DNA from: Verrucomicrobiales bacterium
GTDB taxonomy: Bacteria; Verrucomicrobiota; Verrucomicrobiia; Verrucomicrobiales; DEV007
Reading direction: 5' to 3'
NCBI GenBank assembly: GCA_029212615.1
Contig: JARGPJ010000001.1
Span: forward strand, 186,001 to 250,000
Length of the DNA: 64,000 nt
The notes under the pieces are model-generated. The model saw only the letters and a program-made list of their open reading frames with translations, made no database searches and was not told the origin of the DNA. Shown piece after piece: positions 40,225 through 49,794 of this stretch (position 1 is the stretch's first letter; every line of letters begins with the position of its first letter). A program made the translations under genes and the position numbers.

Positions 40225-41848
40225 GTGCCACCAATACTCTGATCTGATCCACCTCAAGCGTCCCGCCCTTGAGTTTGAGATTCAAGGTGTGTCGATCATC
40301 GCTGAGCAAAATTTCATCACTGCCCATATCAAGACCCCGGCCCCGATTGAACTCAGCCCCGACATGTGCAAGCGAGGTGCCCACTGATTGATCAGAGCTT
40401 GTGAGCCGATCCGATGAGTAGATGAGCCCGACCACTTCGTGATCAAATGTCAGGGAAGCTTCCACCTCCTCACCGTCCACTCCGTTGGTCGGCCACAACT
40501 GGAGCAGGTAACTGCGAAGCTCTCCGCGAGATTGAAGTGCCTGACCGGGATTCGCCTCGGCTGCCGCAAATTGACCAACCTGAATTTGATCCACCTCCAT
40601 CTCAAACTCAGGACGGAAGGACTCATTTTCGACAAAAACCTGGACCTCGCCTTCCTGATCAGTGGACTTGATTTCAGACCCCGGCATTTCGATGCGAACG
40701 GAACCAAGGTTTTTCTCCACCCCTGAAAGCAACTCCCATCCACCCAGGAATGGCTGTGGATTGTAGGGAATATCCACCAGCTTTTCACGGGTCAAATCAG
40801 CCTTCACCGCTTCCAGTTTAAAAAGTGATCGACAGCCTCCATCCTGTAAACAAACTCCTCCATCACCTTCAAAAACGATCGCATCGGTAGAGTATTCCGA
40901 TCTCGCATCAATCCCGATCAACGGCACGGGCTCCGTGACACTGAGACCTTTCGACTGCAAAGTGATCCCGGCATTGGCCGGGCTGTTTCTCGCCATCGCG
41001 ACCCCGTGAAAAACGTGAGCCGTCGCATCATCTTTCACCTCAAATTTGGCAGGACCTTCGACTGTCATCTCACCGCCCGCGGCAAAGGTTAAGGCGACGA
41101 TTCCTTTTTCCAGTTCATAGATCCCCGACTTCACCTCACCCTTCGCACCCGGCATTAAATCTCCGGCCCACTTCGCGTCCACACTCGCCTTCGTTACGAT
41201 GGCCAATGAAGAATTCGCAGGCAATCGCTCAACGCCCTGCTGCGCGATGAAAAAAGCTCCGACAGCGACAGCCGCCGCAATCGCTGCCATCTTCAAAACA
41301 GTAGGTGTCCAGGAAACAGGCATCTCAACCACCTTACCGTTTTCCTCCCCCGCCCCGGAGAACTCACGAACAAGCCGGTCCTCCAGGTCATCGACAAAAT
41401 GATCGCGAGTCGTTTCCGCCCACATCCGTGTCTCGAGCGCTTCAATGAACGCCGCCTCACTCCGTGACTCGGCAACCGCTTCCCGAATCCACTCTTCCTC
41501 GGCGAGATATCTCTTTACCGAAGCAATTTCCGCAGGTGAATCGAGGAGGTGCTTTGCCAACTGATCCCCCTCCGCTGAGGTGATCTCCCCCTCGCAAACC
41601 CTCGCAACGAGCGTTTCAGGTGACTGCTCAAATGCATCCTTCGCAGAACGAAAAAGCGTCTCACTCCGTTCCGGACCATCAGTGAGGACCTGCCGGATCA
41701 TCTCCGCAAACTCCAGTTCCCCCCCCAGCTTCTCAGCGAGTCTCGAATCCTCTTTCGCGAGAACAGCCAACTCCGACAAAAGCTCAGCGGAGATATCTCC
41801 GCTGAGAAAATTGGCCAGAAGCTGGTCTTTTCTATCGCTTGGATTCAT
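40217..41848 (-). CDS. FecR-like membrane protein, probable partner of adjacent ECF sigma factor
   Basis: N-terminal cytoplasmic region, single TM (MAAIAAAVAVGAFFIAQQ), FecR-like GIYELEKGIVALTFAAGGEMTVEGPAKFEV. Confidence 0.8.
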   Translation of the reverse strand: MNPSDRKDQLLANFLSGDISAELLSELAVLAKEDSRLAEKLGGELEFAEMIRQVLTDGPERSETLFRSAKDAFEQSPETLVARVCEGEITSAEGDQLAKHLLDSPAEIASVKRYLAEEEWIREAVAESRSEAAFIEALETRMWAETTRDHFVDDLEDRLVREFSGAGEENGKVVEMPVSWTPTVLKMAAIAAAVAVGAFFIAQQGVERLPANSSLAIVTKASVDAKWAGDLMPGAKGEVKSGIYELEKGIVALTFAAGGEMTVEGPAKFEVKDDATAHVFHGVAMARNSPANAGITLQSKGLSVTEPVPLIGIDARSEYSTDAIVFEGDGGVCLQDGGCRSLFKLEAVKADLTREKLVDIPYNPQPFLGGWELLSGVEKNLGSVRIEMPGSEIKSTDQEGEVQVFVENESFRPEFEMEVDQIQVGQFAAAEANPGQALQSRGELRSYLLQLWPTNGVDGEEVEASLTFDHEVVGLIYSSDRLTSSDQSVGTSLAHVGAEFNRGRGLDMGSDEILLSDDRHTLNLKLKGGTLEVDQIRVLVALN

Positions 41849-41851
41849 GAT

Positions 41852-42406
41852 TCAGAGAGCTTCCGGCATCGGGGTTGACTCCATGCGTTTATCCATGCAC
41901 TTGCGCAAGGCACCCCTGACCCGCTCAAGTGCTTTCCTCACGGCGGGGGGATTCATTTCAAATTGATCCGCGATATCAAGTGCCGAATTCTCGTCCTCGT
42001 ACCGGGACCGCAAAAGCTGCAGGCTCTTCTCCGGTAACTCCGAAACACAGGCGCGCAAGGCATTCAGCTTGGCAAGCCCGCGATCACCGATTTCTTCGTC
42101 TTCGTGATCACTGGCGGAAGAACTCGATAACAATACGTCCGTCAAATTATCAGAAAGGATCCTTTTCCGCCTCGCATCCTTGCGGCGCTCGTTAATCACA
42201 AGATTTCTCGCAATCCCCCGCAGCCAGGCTCCGAAATCGCGCTCGCGGTCAAACTCATCGAGCCGGTTGTAGGCAACGATAAACGCCTCCTGAGCCACAT
42301 CATCAACCCAGAGAGGGTCCACCCCGAGCGCACGAACGAAGCCCCGCAAGCCCGCATGGTGCTCGCGGACCTGCTCGATAAACAGCTCCTGCGTGGTTTG
42401 ATCCAT
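41852..42406 (-). CDS. RNA polymerase ECF sigma factor (Rhodopirellula/Verrucomicrobium-type)
   Basis: VDDVAQEAFIVAYNRLDEFDRERDFGAWLRGIARNLVINERRK; region 4 LRSRYEDENSALDIADQFEMNPPAVRKALERVRGALRKC. Confidence 0.93.
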   Translation of the reverse strand: MDQTTQELFIEQVREHHAGLRGFVRALGVDPLWVDDVAQEAFIVAYNRLDEFDRERDFGAWLRGIARNLVINERRKDARRKRILSDNLTDVLLSSSSASDHEDEEIGDRGLAKLNALRACVSELPEKSLQLLRSRYEDENSALDIADQFEMNPPAVRKALERVRGALRKCMDKRMESTPMPEAL

Positions 42407-42569
42407 CTCTTTAGTTACCCAATATTGCCATCAAAAGAACAAATGTGACGCCCCTCTGACAATAAATTTCACCCCTGAAAACCTATTTCGAGAACCACCC
42501 GGACGAATTGACACCGCAACCATTTCGACTAGATTCGCGGTCCGTCACTTTTTGAAGGCGGATTTCCCC

Positions 42570-42641
42570 GCCACTGTAGCTCAGGGGTAGAGCAATTCAC
42601 TCGTAATGAATAGGTCGTCGGTTCAATTCCGACCAGTGGCT
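42570..42641 (+). tRNA. tRNA-Thr (anticodon CGT), 3' CCA not encoded
   Basis: Full cloverleaf: GCCACTG/CAGTGGC acceptor, GCTC/GAGC D-stem, ATTCA-CTCGTAA-TGAAT anticodon arm, GTCGG-TTCAATT-CCGAC T-arm. Confidence 0.96.
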
Positions 42642-42789
42642 TCCCCCCCCCTTTTTTCGCTCATTGATTCGGTCAGACCGCCTCCCGTCAAAGGGCTCAC
42701 TCCCCGGAAGCTCAGCCACTTTCGCCAAGCGCCTGAAGTGAACAACTCCTGCCGAAGGCGACAGCCGTTTGATCCCCTGACCTTCTAGA

Positions 42790-43653
42790 TCACCCGCCTT
42801 CTGCGATCTTCTTTATCGTCTCAAGGAACTTTTTGGGATCGTCCGTGCCCACGGAATCCGGTTGATGGCGGAGCAGACTGAGCGTTTGGTCCCATTCACC
42901 AGTCGCCTGATTAAGATGCAGTTTCGCACCCGCAGCGCGAACTCTTTTCACCGCTCCATCTCCCTCAGCGAGCCACCTGGACCAAATTAAAATAAAATCG
43001 GCACCCGCCCCCGCAAACGCCTCCAGGTCATCAACGGCCGGCATTATTGCCAACTGTTTTGCCTCCGGAAGCAGTTCCCGGAAACGCCTCGCCTGCTCAA
43101 GGCTATGCGGCCCCACCAGAGTGCCCGCCGGGTCTCCATGCTCGCGAATTACCTCCGCAACCTTCCGGTCATAAGCGGCACCCTGTTCTTTCAGGTCGAG
43201 AAAAAGATCAACTTTACCCCGGCAAATCCCGGCGACTTCAATGAGCGAAGGAATTCGTTCTCCACGATACTTCTCATCAAAATGTGAACCTGCATCAAGT
43301 TGCCGGAGTTCAGCTAAAGTCAGGGAATTCGCCGGCCCTTTTCCATTTGTCGTCCGGTCAAGAGTCCGGTCATGCAGAATAAACAACTGGCCGTCTTTAC
43401 TGACACGCACATCGACCTCGACCGCCGTGGCACCCACCTGGATGGCTCGATTCACAGAGGCCAGCGTGCATTCGGGGCGCTCCGCGCTTGCGCCGCGATG
43501 TGCAATCACTTGAGAAACCCGGCCGGCAGCGATCGCGATCTCAGGATCCACAGGATTTTCTTCCGAAAATGAAACGGTGCAAAATATCACACCCAGCAGA
43601 AGAATGAGAGACGCAGGAGGCACCGCCTCATTGGCAGGAAAAGGAGTATTCAT
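42790..43653 (-). CDS. Glycerophosphodiester phosphodiesterase, exported
   Basis: VIAHRGASAERPECTLASVNRAIQVGATAVEVDVRVSKDGQLFILHDRTLDRTTNG. Confidence 0.95.
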   Translation of the reverse strand: MNTPFPANEAVPPASLILLLGVIFCTVSFSEENPVDPEIAIAAGRVSQVIAHRGASAERPECTLASVNRAIQVGATAVEVDVRVSKDGQLFILHDRTLDRTTNGKGPANSLTLAELRQLDAGSHFDEKYRGERIPSLIEVAGICRGKVDLFLDLKEQGAAYDRKVAEVIREHGDPAGTLVGPHSLEQARRFRELLPEAKQLAIMPAVDDLEAFAGAGADFILIWSRWLAEGDGAVKRVRAAGAKLHLNQATGEWDQTLSLLRHQPDSVGTDDPKKFLETIKKIAEGG

Positions 43654-43998
43654 ATTTTTCTCTTATCAGGTTGAAAGGGAGATGCCCGTTCCCGTCGCTT
43701 CGATGAGAGCAGCGCTCCGCCCTCGACCGGACAGCGGCCCACTCTCACCAGGGCAGACCTTTCCGGTCAATTCGTGTTCCTGCTCAATCAAGGGGTACAG
43801 GAGTCGGGAATAACAGCGACTACTCATGTATTTAGTCGTTGTGAGCCATTCCAAACAACGCTTTTCTTATCATTCAGCCCTCGCTGCTCCGCGCCCCCTG
43901 ATTCCACGGCATAAAAAGGCGATTCAACCCCGGAAATCATGGCGTCTTCCGGTCCCCGCTGTGTCGCAGAACGGAAAACAGTGCTCTATTACCACTCG

Positions 43999-44427
43999 AT
44001 GGAACTCAATCAGTTTACGGATTACTCGCTGCGAACATTGATCGTCGCAGCTCTGAAAAATGGTGATCTGACTTCGGTCCGTGAGGTCGCTGCGTCCTTT
44101 TCTATTTCCGAAAATCATCTCGTAAAGGTTGTTCACAAACTATCAAAACTCGGATACCTCGAAACAATCCGGGGGCGCTCGGGAGGCATTCGACTGGCAA
44201 AAGCCCCTGAATCCATCCCGATCGGGGAAGTCGTCCGTGCGGTTGAGTCATTTACCCTCGTTGACTGTATGCCGCCGCGTACAGGCGAATGCCGGATTGC
44301 GGGAGTCTGCCGTCTTCAGGGACTTTTGCACCGCGCATCAGCCGCATTTTTCAGAGAACTCGACTCACAAACGCTCGCCGACCTCGTCGCAAACGAAGTC
44401 GAATTGCGGGACCGGCTGGGCATGTAG
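43999..44427 (+). CDS. nsrR: Rrf2-family regulator, NsrR-like
   Basis: MELNQFTDYSLRTLIVAALKNGDLTSVREVAASFSISENHLVKVVHKLSKLGYLETIRGRSGGIRLA; Cys motif VDCMPPRTGECRIAGVCRL. Confidence 0.88.
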   Translation: MELNQFTDYSLRTLIVAALKNGDLTSVREVAASFSISENHLVKVVHKLSKLGYLETIRGRSGGIRLAKAPESIPIGEVVRAVESFTLVDCMPPRTGECRIAGVCRLQGLLHRASAAFFRELDSQTLADLVANEVELRDRLGM

Positions 44428-44504
44428 GGATTTATTCGTCGAAGAACTGAGCGACCTCGGAATAGCCGGGGAGTAATTCAGCCAAAGAAGGCACCACCTC
44501 TTCT

Positions 44505-44912
44505 TCACCTTCCGCTCCTCTCATTTGTCTCAGCAAAATCTTTAACCCGGCTGAGCATAACCGCTGCAATATCTTCAGCAATGCGTTTCAAATGCTCTGC
44601 GTTCTCTCCCGTAAAGTGGAGGTCGACAGATTGCGCAAACAGTTTCAGGCATCGCTGAAACCGCTCAGAGCTCATCTCTGTTTTGAGACTCAGCTGTAGG
44701 TGAGGCTTCAATGGATTACCCCGATAATTCCCGCCTCTGAACATGGCCCTCTCCCAGAAGTCCACGATCTTCGGGATGTGGGTTCCCCAATCAACTTTTG
44801 CAATCTCATCAAAAACGGGGCCGAGCAGTTCATCCTCCCGCACTTGGGAATAGAAATATATAACGATGACTTCGAGATCAGCTCTTCCCTCTATATCCCT
44901 GCTTTCGCTCAT
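44505..44912 (-). CDS. Group III truncated haemoglobin
   Basis: VIYFYSQVREDELLGPVFDEI; IVDFWERAMFRGGNYRGNPLKPHLQLSL; RFQRCLKLFAQSV. Confidence 0.87.
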   Translation of the reverse strand: MSESRDIEGRADLEVIVIYFYSQVREDELLGPVFDEIAKVDWGTHIPKIVDFWERAMFRGGNYRGNPLKPHLQLSLKTEMSSERFQRCLKLFAQSVDLHFTGENAEHLKRIAEDIAAVMLSRVKDFAETNERSGR

Positions 44913-45526
44913 TGCACTCCCCCGGACTTTTCAGACTCCTCGACCGGATCAAAATTCACAGGCATGGAAATGGCCAGGCCGGCGACACGGGAATCAAGAT
45001 TGCTCCGGTAGGGGACGTGACACTTCAGGCATTGATTGTGAAGTGTAATCGCTCCGACAAACCGGTACCTGCCGTCCTCCATCCCGTAAAACTCTTCAGC
45101 TCCTTTCTTGAGAGCATCGGCCGCTCTTTGCTCAAATTCATCTTGAGGGTCATGCCCCTTGTCCTTTGTAGCATTTACACCGAGCCACCGGATATCGACC
45201 ATCCATGACCGTGACATTTCTTTAAACACGTCTTCCAGAGACTGAGAGGGAAGAGCAAGAGCGCCACTCTCACCGTCATCTCCATCACCGAAAAAATCCC
45301 GGTGCATCACCTGAAGGGCTCCATGCATCGCTTCGTGCATCCAGCGGGCCCGGCCACGCGCCTCACTTTCGCTGGAAGGTAGATTCTCTTTCGCTTTCTC
45401 CGGAATCCCTTCCAGGGACTCAGCTGCGACATCATCTTCCGCCCGCAACAACCAGCCGCCGACCGCGCTGAATGCCAGTGTGACGATCATCAAAATGATC
45501 ACGGAAAATGAAGGACTAATTTTCAT
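44909..45526 (-). CDS. Tll0287-like (DUF3365) membrane-anchored c-type haem protein
   Basis: N-terminal TM; ITLHNQCLKCHVPYRSN (CxxCH). Confidence 0.8.
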   Translation of the reverse strand: MKISPSFSVIILMIVTLAFSAVGGWLLRAEDDVAAESLEGIPEKAKENLPSSESEARGRARWMHEAMHGALQVMHRDFFGDGDDGESGALALPSQSLEDVFKEMSRSWMVDIRWLGVNATKDKGHDPQDEFEQRAADALKKGAEEFYGMEDGRYRFVGAITLHNQCLKCHVPYRSNLDSRVAGLAISMPVNFDPVEESEKSGGVQ

Positions 45527-45537
45527 GACTTGAAATA

Positions 45538-45560
45538 AAGATGTAAAACAAGTACATGAT
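45538..45560. promoter_or_regulatory. Putative NsrR operator
   Basis: AAGATGTA-AAACAAG-TACATGAT; against AAGATGYA-N7-TRCATCTT, left half 8/8 and right half 6/8, correct spacing. Confidence 0.6.
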
Positions 45561-45650
45561 TTAAGATTTATCGCAATAACACCTCCCACGATTCAGGTAG
45601 CGTTTACACGTCCCGTCGAAACCGTGGGAACAACATCACCGACTTTCCAC

Positions 45651-46877
45651 ATGAGTTCACACGCTCACCGCAACTCAGATTCCGGGCCCGGCATTCAAAC
45701 CCTGGCAATTCATGCGGGAGAGCACCCGGACCCGGTGACGAAAGCCTCTTCGCCCAATCTGGTGATGTCTTCGACTTTTCTCGCTGACCCTGATGCCTCC
45801 TTCTCAGCTGAAGGAAGCCATGAGGACGAAGGCTACTTTTACTCCCGGTGGTCCAACCCGACAGTCGCTCAACTGGAGAGCAAGCTCGCAGCCCTCGAAG
45901 GTACGGAATCCGCAATGGCCTTTGCTTCCGGGATGGCAGCGGTCAACGCGCTCTTTCTTCACTGTTTGCGTCCCGGTGATCACCTCGTAATGGGAGATAT
46001 CGTGTATGCAGCTGTATCAGAGACCGCAAATGATCTCCTTCTGGAACTCGGTATAAAAATATCGCGAGTCGATACTTCCGATCCCGCTGCCGTCGAAACG
46101 GCTCTACGGGAGAACACCCGGCTCGTTTATATCGAATCGCCATGCAATCCCATTCTCCGTCTCACCGATATCGCTGCGATAGCGAAGCTGCTCCGCGGCA
46201 CGAAGGCGCGGCTCGCAGTAGACTCGACTTTTGCCACACCGGTGGCGACTCGCCCCACCGACTACGGCGCCGACTTTGTGATTCATTCACTTACCAAATA
46301 CCTCGGTGGTCACGGCGATGCCGTAGGAGGCGCCCTGCTCGGCCCAACTGAAGACATCACGGAGATACGCCGGAAAGCAGGAATTCGCATGGGGGGCGTC
46401 CTCAGCCCCTTCAACGCCTGGCTGATTCTGAGAGGTCTCGCTACTTTCCCACTTCGGATGCGCGCCCATGAATCAGCGGCGATGGACGTGGGACGCTTCC
46501 TCGAAAATCACCCATTGATTAGTCGCGTCTACTATCCGGGATTCGAATCCCATCCTCAGCATGAACTTGCTGCGCGCCAGATGAACAATTTTTCCGGGAT
46601 GCTCACCTTCCAGACGGAAAGGCATGCCGAACTCCCGCACCTCTTGGCGGAAAATCTGGAAATCATCCACTACGCCGTCTCCCTCGGACATCACCGTTCC
46701 CTCATTTTTTACATACCTACTGAGGAGATCCTGAAGACATCCTTCAAACTAACAGAACAACAGAACGAAGCTTATCGTGAATTCGCGGGAGATGCTATCT
46801 TCCGACTATCTGTTGGAATTGAAGATTCAAAGGATCTCTGTGCAGACCTTGAAAGAGTATTCTCGAAACTCACTTGA
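45651..46877 (+). CDS. Trans-sulfuration PLP enzyme (cystathionine gamma-synthase / methionine gamma-lyase-like)
   Basis: IHAGEHPDPVTKASSPNLVMSSTF; YSRWSNPTVAQLESKLAALEG; SLTKYLGGHGDAVGG. Confidence 0.92.
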   Translation: MSSHAHRNSDSGPGIQTLAIHAGEHPDPVTKASSPNLVMSSTFLADPDASFSAEGSHEDEGYFYSRWSNPTVAQLESKLAALEGTESAMAFASGMAAVNALFLHCLRPGDHLVMGDIVYAAVSETANDLLLELGIKISRVDTSDPAAVETALRENTRLVYIESPCNPILRLTDIAAIAKLLRGTKARLAVDSTFATPVATRPTDYGADFVIHSLTKYLGGHGDAVGGALLGPTEDITEIRRKAGIRMGGVLSPFNAWLILRGLATFPLRMRAHESAAMDVGRFLENHPLISRVYYPGFESHPQHELAARQMNNFSGMLTFQTERHAELPHLLAENLEIIHYAVSLGHHRSLIFYIPTEEILKTSFKLTEQQNEAYREFAGDAIFRLSVGIEDSKDLCADLERVFSKLT

Positions 46878-47027
46878 TCTGATCGTGGACGAGCACCTCC
46901 GCGCCGTCGGACCCCGATCGAGACGACGAACGGCATGAATGAATTGCCGGGATAACGACAGAAGACGGCACGCCCGTCAAGATGCGGCAAGGAGGGATCC
47001 CCGGTTCTACCTGGAGCCTTCCGCCCA

Positions 47028-47870
47028 TCAAAAACCTAAAACCGCTGTGACCGGATAATGATCCGAAGGGAGCCTCCCTTCCTTTCGATAACGATCAATT
47101 GCCGCAAACCTTACCTCAAATAACGGGGAACAAATCACCCAATCAAGTCGCCGCCCGTCATCGGCATCTTTAAACCCGGTAAATGTGCCTTCCTTCCCGG
47201 GCAGGACCTCGGGATTAAGATGGCGAAAAGTATCAACGAACGCCCCATCATCTCCAATCAGCGTCGCATGAGGCGCACTGCCATCCGCGCAATTGAAGTC
47301 CCCCGTGATGATAAACGGGTTCTCTCCCGCGATCCCGGGAATGCGCTTGCGGATCAATTTCGCCGATTCTTCACGTGCCATCGCACCTCGATGATCAAAA
47401 TGAGTATTCGCAAATACGACCCTTTTCCCGGATCCCCTCTCTTTGAGACGCACCCAGCTCACGATACGGGGCAAACTCGAATCCCAACTCTTCGAGGCAA
47501 CCACTTCCGGTTCTTCACTGAGCCAGAAAGTGCCCTTGTCGAGCAGCTCAAACCGGCTCTTCCGGTAGAAAATCGCACAGGACTCCCCTCCATCCGGGGT
47601 TCTCGGAACTTCATACACCTCATACTCCGGCAAATTTTCGCTGAGGAATTCAACCTGAAAACTGAGTGACTCCTGCAATCCCAACAAATCCGGTGAGGTC
47701 CGTACAACGGTCTCCACGACCAAATCTTTTCGATGGGGCCAGGCATTGTCACCATCTTTCGCTGAGCCAAAACGAATGTTAAAAGACATCACCGAAAGGT
47801 CTTCACCAAATAAGGAGGAAGAGCAGAGAAGAAAGCACAGAACCAATGCCAAGTTGAAAATTCGATTCAT
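47028..47870 (-). CDS. Secreted endonuclease/exonuclease/phosphatase family protein
   Basis: LSVMSFNIRFGSAKDGDNAW; DLLGLQES; VFANTHFDHRG; IITGDFNC; PSDHYPV. Confidence 0.92.
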   Translation of the reverse strand: MNRIFNLALVLCFLLCSSSLFGEDLSVMSFNIRFGSAKDGDNAWPHRKDLVVETVVRTSPDLLGLQESLSFQVEFLSENLPEYEVYEVPRTPDGGESCAIFYRKSRFELLDKGTFWLSEEPEVVASKSWDSSLPRIVSWVRLKERGSGKRVVFANTHFDHRGAMAREESAKLIRKRIPGIAGENPFIITGDFNCADGSAPHATLIGDDGAFVDTFRHLNPEVLPGKEGTFTGFKDADDGRRLDWVICSPLFEVRFAAIDRYRKEGRLPSDHYPVTAVLGF

Positions 47871-48253
47871 CGTCAAACACTCTGAAGTGCGATCCTGCCT
47901 CAATCAACTCCGCGAAACGGACCCCTCCTTCACCGGCCATACCTTGCACCCCGCAGACGAACCAGCCTCTCCAAATACAGGCTATTTCCGCCCCCTTACA
48001 GTGGCCGGGAAACACTCCTTCCGGATCTTCAGCCGGGCAAGGGCAGGCTCGAATGAAGTTCCCCCCTCTGTCAGCGCATTGCTCACCCTCGAGTGAAAGG
48101 AGTGGAAAATTACCCTTCCCTCCTCTATAAAAAGAAATTCGGGCGTCAAGCCCGCGAATCCCGGTTGAACATATATAGCCGGATGATCTTCAGCTGAGTC
48201 AGAATGGACTGAAGTCCGGCCCATTTTCCCGAATCCCCCCCCTCTCATACATC

Positions 48254-48511
48254 ATGGAAGAAGACGAAGTATTCAAAGTTTATGTCAAGCCGGGATGCCC
48301 CTGGTGCGTCGATGCGATCGCCTACCTCAAAAAGGGAGGCTACCATTTTGAAGAAATTGATGTCACCTCGGACCCTGTTGCTTTTGCGAAAATGCAGGAG
48401 ATTTCAGGGCAAACCTCGGCGCCGACGATGACAGTGGGAAATTTACTGCTCGCGGATTTCGGGGTCGAAGAACTGGTTCCCTTTCTCGAAGAACACGGGC
48501 TCCTGAGGTAG
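48254..48511 (+). CDS. Glutaredoxin
   Basis: VYVKPGCPWCVDAIAYL; SAPTMTVGNLLLADFGVEEL. Confidence 0.88.
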   Translation: MEEDEVFKVYVKPGCPWCVDAIAYLKKGGYHFEEIDVTSDPVAFAKMQEISGQTSAPTMTVGNLLLADFGVEELVPFLEEHGLLR

Positions 48512-48573
48512 ACCCTTCCGCAGAAATCCTTAACGGAATCGCCGGAGACCTTGTCAAATCATCCGGCGGAATA

Positions 48574-48607
48574 AAAAAGCACCCGACGGTTTCCCGGCGA
48601 GTGCTTC
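48574..48607 (-). terminator. Intrinsic terminator of the small exported protein gene
   Basis: On minus strand AAGCACTCGCCGG-GAAA-CCGTCGGGTGCTTTTTT. Confidence 0.82.
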
Positions 48608-48641
48608 GATCAGCAGAATGGCAGGACTGCCCTGCCTTGAA

Positions 48642-48926
48642 TCAGCTGGCTTTTGCAGGAGCGACCGAATCGGCCTTGTTGTGCTCGTGAACAACATCGA
48701 CTTTCTTTCCATCAAGGTCGGCGATGTCAGTTTCCTTTCCGTCAGCATCTTTCACTTCCGTGGTCGCCTGAAGCTGAATCGGCTTAGTCGTGCCTTCGAT
48801 AGCGAGTGATTTAGTGTCCTTGTCATAGGACAGCGTACCGGTAACGGTCGTCTTTTTGCCGCAACCGGCGTATGCGGAGCCTGCTGCGATGGCAACAGCT
48901 GCAATAATTCCGAGGATCTGTTTCAT
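48642..48926 (-). CDS. Small exported protein of unknown function
   Basis: MKQILGIIAAVAIAAGSAYAGCGKK signal peptide; own terminator downstream. Confidence 0.7.
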   Translation of the reverse strand: MKQILGIIAAVAIAAGSAYAGCGKKTTVTGTLSYDKDTKSLAIEGTTKPIQLQATTEVKDADGKETDIADLDGKKVDVVHEHNKADSVAPAKAS

Positions 48927-49038
48927 GAATTCAATGGGTGGATAGTTAGTTGTCAGATTCGATTCATTCCGATACAACCATTCATGCATTGAAGTGTTTC
49001 CGCTTCTATATGACAAGCTTATTCTGAGCCACCTGAAC

Positions 49039-49626
49039 ATGCCATCCCCCAGACTCAAGATTCATAGACGCGGCGGAATCCCTGCCGCCCTCTTCAGCAT
49101 TCTGTTTTTTACCAGTCAGCTCGCAACAGGGCATCCGCTTCCGGAAATCCCGGTCTGGGCCTTTTTTGAGAAAGATGGTTCAGCGCGTTTTGAAATCGAG
49201 GTAGACCCCCGCTGTTTTGTGGAAAACCCCGAAGATGAACTCTACATGCTTCATTGGTATCTTCAGCGCTGTGACAAGGAGGAAAAAAATGAAATGTTTG
49301 AGCAGGCCAAGGCATTTATTCCTACCCGTGTCGATCTTGTCTTTGGCCCGGATAATTGGAAGATTGATCCGGATTACCACTGTGAGTTCACCACGCGGGG
49401 CGGCAAGCCTCTCAGGAAGCTCGATGACCCGGTCATGATTCGCGTGTCCTTTGAGACCAGGATCCCCCGATCAGTAAAGACCTATCAGCTCCACGCTCAT
49501 GACGTGGGAATTTTCAGCGTATTGTTTTTGAATCATTTCAACGACGCTGCAGTACCCCGGATTCAAACTCTGTTCCCGGGTGAAAAGAGCTACGCGCTCA
49601 GTCTTGAGCAGCCCCCCGAAAAATAA
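49039..49626 (+). CDS. Exported hypothetical protein
   Basis: Signal-like GGIPAALFSILFFTSQLATGHP, then acidic soluble domain; no family recognised. Confidence 0.65.
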   Translation: MPSPRLKIHRRGGIPAALFSILFFTSQLATGHPLPEIPVWAFFEKDGSARFEIEVDPRCFVENPEDELYMLHWYLQRCDKEEKNEMFEQAKAFIPTRVDLVFGPDNWKIDPDYHCEFTTRGGKPLRKLDDPVMIRVSFETRIPRSVKTYQLHAHDVGIFSVLFLNHFNDAAVPRIQTLFPGEKSYALSLEQPPEK

Positions 49627-49794
49627 ACCTGATCGAATCAGCCCGTCGACGGGGGGGGAATGGCAACGTTTTCGCCCCGCACCGCATGATCCAAAAGAAA
49701 AAACTTCATTCTGAAGTCACATTTTACACTGGTAGCAGCCAATGAATTCTGGCTTAATGCCGCCCTTCTTTAAATATTTCCGCCAGCGATCTCC

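Noticed and set aside
43666-44041. Short ORFs in the gap upstream of the NsrR-like gene
   Set aside because: Translations lack domain character and overlap inverted repeats; treated as non-coding.
45584-45629. Calling the leader a SAM-II riboswitch
   Set aside because: The sequence does not match the SAM-II core that I recall; only generic pairing is supported.
47982-48248. 88-aa minus-strand ORF
   Set aside because: No signal peptide, motif or convincing context; translation looks like non-coding sequence.
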